A stretch of 64,000 nt of DNA. Source: Tetranychus cinnabarinus (taxonomy: Eukaryota > Arthropoda > Arachnida > Trombidiformes > Tetranychidae). The stretch is taken from contig WHVY01000002.1 in NCBI GenBank assembly GCA_022266195.1, forward strand, positions 1,937,001 through 2,001,000, in the 5' to 3' direction. The position numbers and the translations under genes are program-made. Under the pieces are notes generated by a model. It made no database searches. It was not told the DNA's origin and was given only the letters and a program-made list of their open reading frames with translations. Positions 58,597 through 64,000 of the stretch are shown here, piece after piece. Positions within the stretch are counted from its first letter, which is position 1; every line of letters begins with the position of its first letter.

Positions 58597-58805
58597 TAGT
58601 TCATCTTTTTCCCATGCTCCAAAGATTGGAAGACCAAATCAAGATCAAGAAATGAATTTCGTTCAAATAAGTGATACATTGAGCCGGTATTCTTGGAGAC
58701 AATTGAGATTAGCCTTCCTTTTGCACCATTGGAATGAAACATTTGATTATAACGATAAAACAATAAAAGCGGCATTATACTCCGAAGCCAAACTTAATGT
58801 TGACT
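58597..58805 (+). pseudogene. CysRS fragments in opposite orientations
   Basis: 58628-58805 reads, on the plus strand, the end of the degenerate CysRS unit 1 exon (MNFVQISDTLSRYSWRQLRL to EAKLN; compare 2108-2275 reversed). Just before it, 58597-58625 (CTTTTTCCCATGCTCC) matches another CysRS exon in the opposite direction. Both are scraps without function. Confidence 0.8.
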
Positions 58806-60214
58806 CTGACTGTCCATTCTTGATTGAGTGTTCAGATGTGATACTTTCGATCATGAAATGATTAATCACTCAGCGATCTGATCACTTCTCCTCATTGATT
58901 TTTCAATTTGAATTCGAGAAGAACGTAAAAATTGTAAATTTTGCAAATGAAAATAAACGAAAGAACAGCAAAATGTGAACTTTCAGACAGAAATGCGTTC
59001 TAATCTTGAACTAATACCGAATTTCATTGATTCAATTTCCGTTCAATTTTTAATTTTAGAGCTTACAACTTTGAGAATGAATTTAAGAATAGTAAAATTG
59101 CTCAAAATATTAAAGATACATATTCAAATCAATTTTTCCCAGTTTTCTTTGTTTTTTTCACTTTCCTGTTTACTCATGAACAAAAGAGTATATTAATTGA
59201 TGTTTAGTTTTGTTGGATTAAAAGTCAATTATCATAGAAATATTTTATTATTCAATTTGAATAGCATTTAATTGCTTATTTTTTGTAACAAATAATGAAA
59301 AGTTTCTCAAACAATCGGAATTTTCATTTGTATCATTTTCTGTTTCCGTTTTTTCTCTTTTCATTTGATTCTCTCATCGTAAAATCATGCAAATTAATGA
59401 AATTTTTTTGTCAAATAGATAAATTGGTGAATTTATAACAATGACAATGAGAGTTTGCAATGCAAAGAAAGGGTTAAAAAGTTTATTCAAAATTTGGAAA
59501 TGAAAGTCTAAATTATTGTTGCATCTCTCGAGACTTTTTCCTTACCAACATCGTCAATAGTTATATTTGAATGTCATTCAGCGGGAAGTTTAAGTTGAAC
59601 CGTAAGGTGAGTGTGATGGCGAAAGAAATTTACAGCGCTGTTTGGGTCGAAAAATCCAAAAATTTCATTCACAATATGAACAAATTCTTTATATTATCGT
59701 TCATTCTTAAAAGGACAAAATTTGATTGATTTTACACCGAATTAACCAAATTAGCCACAATCAAAATGGAAGTGAAAAAAATTAGCAAAACTTGTATGCA
59801 TTTTCCGGTTAGTTATTCACGTCTTTCAAGCAAAAATTCATTGCAATATAATTATCTATTAAAGATAAAACTGATTATACAATTAACTAACAACAATTTT
59901 TTTATTGATCCGTGCCTTTAAAGGTATTTTCATTAAAAAGTAAAAGATAAAATGAGAAAAGATAATCAAAATAATGAATTTCATTGTAATCAGCACATGT
60001 ACATTGACAGATTAGAACGGAAAAGAGTTTTTTACCAAATTATTGATTCCATTGAAAGCGAATGGACTTAATATCCGTTCGTTTCTGTTTTTTCACCAAA
60101 TGAGATGGAAAAAGCTCCTTAATCCCGGTCATGTTCAACCAGATAAAAATCCATCCTGTTTCCATTGAGCCATCCTTTGGTGAAAGTGATATCTCTTGGT
60201 GTTGGCTCGATTCC
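58806..60214. other. AT-rich region without recognised genes
   Basis: I see no coding sequence, and no match to other parts of the window. Confidence 0.45.
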
Positions 60215-60367
60215 TTAAGAGCGTATAATCACGAGGCGTGAAGCTTGGCGGCCAGGGAACAGGTCTCTGATTTGTTCAAGGAGCTCGTCGCTTTTATCGA
60301 AGCTAATATGGACTGCTCCATGCGCTGCTGCCATGGACTGCTGAACTGCTAGGTTTAGAGCATTGTG
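60215..60367 (-). other. Coding-looking island of 50 codons, origin unknown
   Basis: On the minus strand an open stretch from just after a TAG to a TAA reads HNALNLAVQQSMAAAHGAVH, then FDKSDELLEQIRDLFPGRQ and ASRLVIIRS. Its GC content and amino-acid make-up look like a real protein, unlike the surrounding AT-rich DNA. No ATG-led gene or splice partner is evident. It may be a scrap of a transposon or of a gene elsewhere. It is not recognised. Confidence 0.3.
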
Positions 60368-60371
60368 CTAA

Positions 60372-60524
60372 GTTGGAACGCTCAAGGTTATTCAAGGTCA
60401 ATTCTTTATTGACCTCTAGTTGACATGAACATGTGACTAACATAATCGAGTCAGAAAATAACATTTCAATGTCAATTAGAGTTCGAATGAGGAATTGGCC
60501 TTGAATAACCTTGATCGTTCCAAC
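60372..60524. mobile_element. MITE-like element with about 32-bp terminal inverted repeats
   Basis: Left end GTTGGAACGCTCAAGGTTAT and right end, reversed, GTTGGAACGATCAAGGTTAT continue to match for about 32 bp with two mismatches. The interior of about 90 bp has no coding sequence. Partial relatives are at about 18265-18300 and 63545-63605 (TCAAGGTCAATTCTTTAT). A target duplication is not clear. Confidence 0.65.
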
Positions 60525-60529
60525 AAAAA

Positions 60530-63500
60530 GTATTTTGTATTGAATTTCTTATTATACCTTAATTCCTTGTTCGCCCATATTAATAATTCAATATCAAAAT
60601 CAATATATTACAAGTTATTGAAGAGGAATTTCATGAGAAAAAAGTTTTTAAATAAGGTGGAGAATGAAATGAAAAGAAAAGAGTCAATCTAATGGAACGA
60701 AAATGTTCATTCTGTTATTTCATTTCAATGTAATCTTTATTTTATCTTGAATGAATTGTATGGAAGCAAGAAAGGAATGAAAAAATGATAGGCACAAATG
60801 ATAAAAGCGTTTCATTTTAAGGGTTATTACGATAAACATATATTATATTTGTGAGTTATCGAGCTCAGATTACCAAACTCGAATCGGAATCTAAATGTTT
60901 TTTGCTCATCAAACTGCCAATGGAAATACAAGCTTCTCTGCTAATTTGAATATAATCCGTCTCCTTTCTCTGAAACTCAGCATTTAGTGCACAGATTAAC
61001 CTCAAAGTTTGACGTTAAGTAAAAGCTCAGTTTAATCAACAACTAAAATAAATGTAAATCAAAGCATCTTTGTACGGCATCTGAAGTGCATTGCATCCCG
61101 ATAGATTAAAAGTCAATTTGCACTCATGAGCATTTTTACTCATTAAATGTAATTATCATTCCAAAATTTCTTTTGCACATAACATGAACCTTGTTAGAGA
61201 GCCCCAAGTGGCATATGAAATTGAGTTGATCAAGAGGTAAGTGTCATAATTAATGGATTCAAGTTTCATGATAAAATAAATGCAAGATAAATAGAAATAC
61301 TGAATAAAAAAACATTGATTATTGGATGGCAACAAAAGTAGGAAAAGTGATCATGAGAATTGGCTCATGTTGGAACAACAAGTTAATCTGAGTAAATAAA
61401 GAGATCATTTTGTTGACCATTGAATGCCTCAGGTTTGACTGGTATTCAATCAATTCTGAGTAAGTTTATGAAGAAGCAATAGTAATAGAGTTTCATGAAA
61501 AAGATTAACTCATTTGAAGTTAGAGATGAGAGTCAAGATTTGTGTCCATAAAGACTGCGATCTGATTCAATATTAACTTTCATTTGCTCAACCTTCAGGC
61601 CAAAGTCTCATGAAATTGGATATTATTGAATAGACCTTCCATTAATATTGGCAAACATTTTGTTTCGTTTATTCGATAACAGTAATAATCTCACACCTGT
61701 AACATTGTTACACATCACTCCAACAGAATGAATAACAGAGCACAGTTAACTAACATGAATGCTCTGCATTGATGATTCCAAATGCTTTTCTACCTACATG
61801 ATATTATAATGTATCACTACTGAACTTTTTTGTTTGAATGAAACAAGAGCAACCTTTCTTCAGCATTTTCTCATCGTCATTGTTTCGACTCGAGTGAATG
61901 CAGCTGAAGGTCCAGAATCTATGATTTCTAAATCAATTAGATTACCCTCGTTATATTTACTCGATGGAAAAGTTACATTTCATGATCTTTTCATCATGGA
62001 GATACTAACATCTTATTGGTCAAGTTCATATATTTTTATGATAGCTCTTCGTTACGACGACGATCTGTGTAGAGACTTTTGCTTGAACTGTGACTGTTAA
62101 GAGAGTGACAATGAATAGAGATAAACAAGGAATGATGAGTTTCATGGAAATTTTTTTATCTCGATTGGCGATGAATAATGATAATATAATTCATAGAGTT
62201 ATTGATACTAATTTAGATTATCGTTGGTAAAATTACTTTTCACTGTTTAAGTATCACAGCATTCATGCATCAACTTGTGATCTATCAAAGTTATTGTCAA
62301 ACCTTCTTTTCTCTATCATCATGATTATTATTGAAATTGAGTTGAGTCAATTTTTTTCTTATTCTTTAAAATGCTAAAATGTCGATTGGATGGATTTCAA
62401 ATCGTCATGATTATAATATTAATGAAACGCAAACATCCGTAGATAAAGTAATACTTTTTCATTTTACGCCAGACACAAAGTTATTCAAATTTAACTTTTC
62501 ACTATTTACGTGTTTATTCAATGAAATGTTCAAGTTTGCATGAAGAAAGAAACGAGAGAGAAAAGAAATGATTGTTCAATATTTGGTCAGTCTCAATTTA
62601 CGTTGACTTAGTCCCAATATTTGGACACTTGAAAAGTTCAATTGGATGAAACTTTTGGTTTTATATTACAACCTTTCAAATGACATTAAAGAATCATCTT
62701 TTTGTAACAAATCGATCGATTCACAATTTGCTAATCAACTAATTGGTTCAGCGATTTATTAAATTATTTAATTACTCATGGGAAGGTTGAATTATTGAAC
62801 AGTTATTCCATGTAAACATTTACAATAATAGCGGATATTGTATCATAAGCCAATAAGCATTCATTGGATTGCCAGCTAGAGGTAGAGAACCGTCTGCTTC
62901 TTACATTAGAAGACAGAGACAAGGGTCAGGGTTTCACTTATTTTCAATGTTTTGTAGTTTTATATAAAGGATTACATAGTTTCATTGAAACAAATTATCT
63001 TTGATAATGCTAACCATAAAGATGCTCACTTCACACAAAATCTATACTGATTACACAAAGACTAACTCTTTCACATCTTTTCATCTTGCACAGCTTTACC
63101 ATTACGCAAGTTCCAGAAGAAATATTAAATGAGTAGACAAACGATTCAGAAAAAGTGTGGGTGCAATTAAATTGTGGTCAAACCGTCTTGTTTTACGAGA
63201 ACTACATTATTATTTGCATCTGAATTATTCAATTTTCCATTAAAATGAATTTTAAGTCAAACTTAATCTTTTTCAGTCAAATTTCTTCAGGCCCATGTTT
63301 TTTGAGACAATGTAATTCATTTGCAAAAGCTTTACTGAAAAATGTTTCAACTCAGAAAAAAGAACTCACAAGAAATTCGTTGAAAGTTAACGCAACTCGA
63401 AATAGAAGATTTTGTGAAATATTTATAATAATTAGACTGCTTTTTACTCTCTTTTCTTTTACCCCTATTTGAAAAGAGTGATAAATTTTAACTTTTACTA
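60530..63500. repeat. Colinear diverged copy of pieces of 46.3-54.7 kb
   Basis: 60550-60760 resembles 46310-46510; 61200-61720 matches 46815-47310; 62095-62945 matches 49455-50430; 63010-63460 matches 54220-54730. Order and direction are kept with the intervening parts missing, so it is an old segmental duplication with large deletions. The GPCR exon 1 region (52.2-53.9) is among the deleted parts. No gene recognised. Confidence 0.75.
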
Positions 63501-64000
63501 CAGACCTCAGATGTAAACCAGATAGCTTCCGCAGATTGAATAACCATAAGTTCGAACCATCAAGATCATTCAAGGTCAATTCTTTATTTGACCTCTAGCT
63601 GATATCTAGCGATGGTTTTATCAGATGTGAAAAGTTTCAGATGAATTGATGTCGGTAACATGTCCATATCTCATGCTGGACGAAAGATATGACTGTTTCC
63701 ATATCAATAAGTTAATCAATGCATACAATAAAGTCAAAACATCAAATTTTTTGTATAAAAATTGTAACTAAACTAATTATACGGGAAATTTTTGCGTACT
63801 TCAGCGTACACAGTGAAAATAAATTGCGATCTGTCATGATCAGGCCCTCTACTTTTCAATTATAAAATTGGAACGATTTCGAGTGGATGATAACGCAGGT
63901 TGTAAGTAATTAAGAAAATTTTTTGAGTGAATTAAAGTGTCTTATATAAGTACTTAAGTATTTTATTAATATTTTTATATGTTCGAGTATTTTTATTGAC
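63501..64000. other. Right end, no gene seen
   Basis: Contains a partial MITE-like match (63545-63605) and otherwise AT-rich sequence. Confidence 0.4.

Noticed and set aside
61834..62100. 88-codon plus-strand frame ending in CRDFCLNCDC
   Set aside because: The duplicated counterpart region near 47.4 kb has no such frame; probably chance.
1..64000. CRISPR arrays, operons, rRNA or tRNA genes
   Set aside because: The DNA is eukaryotic with introns; no regular spacer arrays and no tRNA or rRNA gene seen by eye.

Overview
This is eukaryotic nuclear DNA. It is AT-rich, most introns are short (about 50-110 bp) with canonical GT..AG borders, and the genes are animal ones: integrin alpha, mitochondrial bL35m, NOP56, RRP8, a CPAP/SAS-4 centriole protein and a vasopressin/oxytocin-type receptor. 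The compact genes and short introns suggest an arthropod, perhaps an acariform (spider-mite-like) chelicerate. That placement is inference; no sequence in the window names the species.

Layout. 0-7.9 kb: a cysteinyl-tRNA synthetase gene (minus strand, running off the left edge) built as two CysRS units in one reading frame, head to head with mitochondrial bL35m. The block CysRS - bL35m - small gene is tandemly duplicated, and the second block is badly deleted. 3.6-26 kb: an array of ten complete or nearly complete copies, all on the minus strand, of a three-exon gene for a protein of about 206-213 residues. I do not recognise the protein. Its first half reads like a ubiquitin-like beta-grasp domain and its second half is a Cys-containing module always ending in an Arg-Gly dipeptide. 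An eleventh copy lies at 57.5-58.3 kb and two shrunken relics at 11.8 and 41.9 kb. Eight array copies and the distant copy are open; two are broken. Between the copies lie one intact membrane-anchored DM9 (DUF3421) gene, at least five DM9 relics, and broken pieces of integrin alpha. 27.4-31.6 kb: a complete 15-exon integrin alpha gene (minus). 32.2-37.8 kb: single-copy housekeeping genes RRP8 (+), CPAP/SAS-4 (+) and NOP56 (-). 42.1-53.9 kb: one receptor gene (minus) split by a 9.8-kb intron between TM6 and TM7. The rest (37.8-42.1, the big intron, 53.9-57.0, 58.8-64 kb) is AT-rich non-coding DNA full of diverged direct and inverted segmental copies, a MITE-like element, and a small coding-looking island.

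How it fits together. The left half looks like a birth-and-death cluster in which small-gene, DM9 and integrin-tail sequence have been copied together repeatedly, producing new genes, truncated genes and chimeras. Copies of the small gene share a conserved upstream region holding direct repeats of a TGACCT-like half-site spaced by four bases, so they may respond to one nuclear-receptor signal. DM9 proteins are known in other animals as lectin-like surface recognition proteins, so a role of the cluster in recognition or stress response is possible but only inferred. The strongest candidate for something undescribed is the small ubiquitin-like multigene family. Exon borders were set by reading splice signals and checking that phases join; they may be off by a base or two and no transcript evidence was available.
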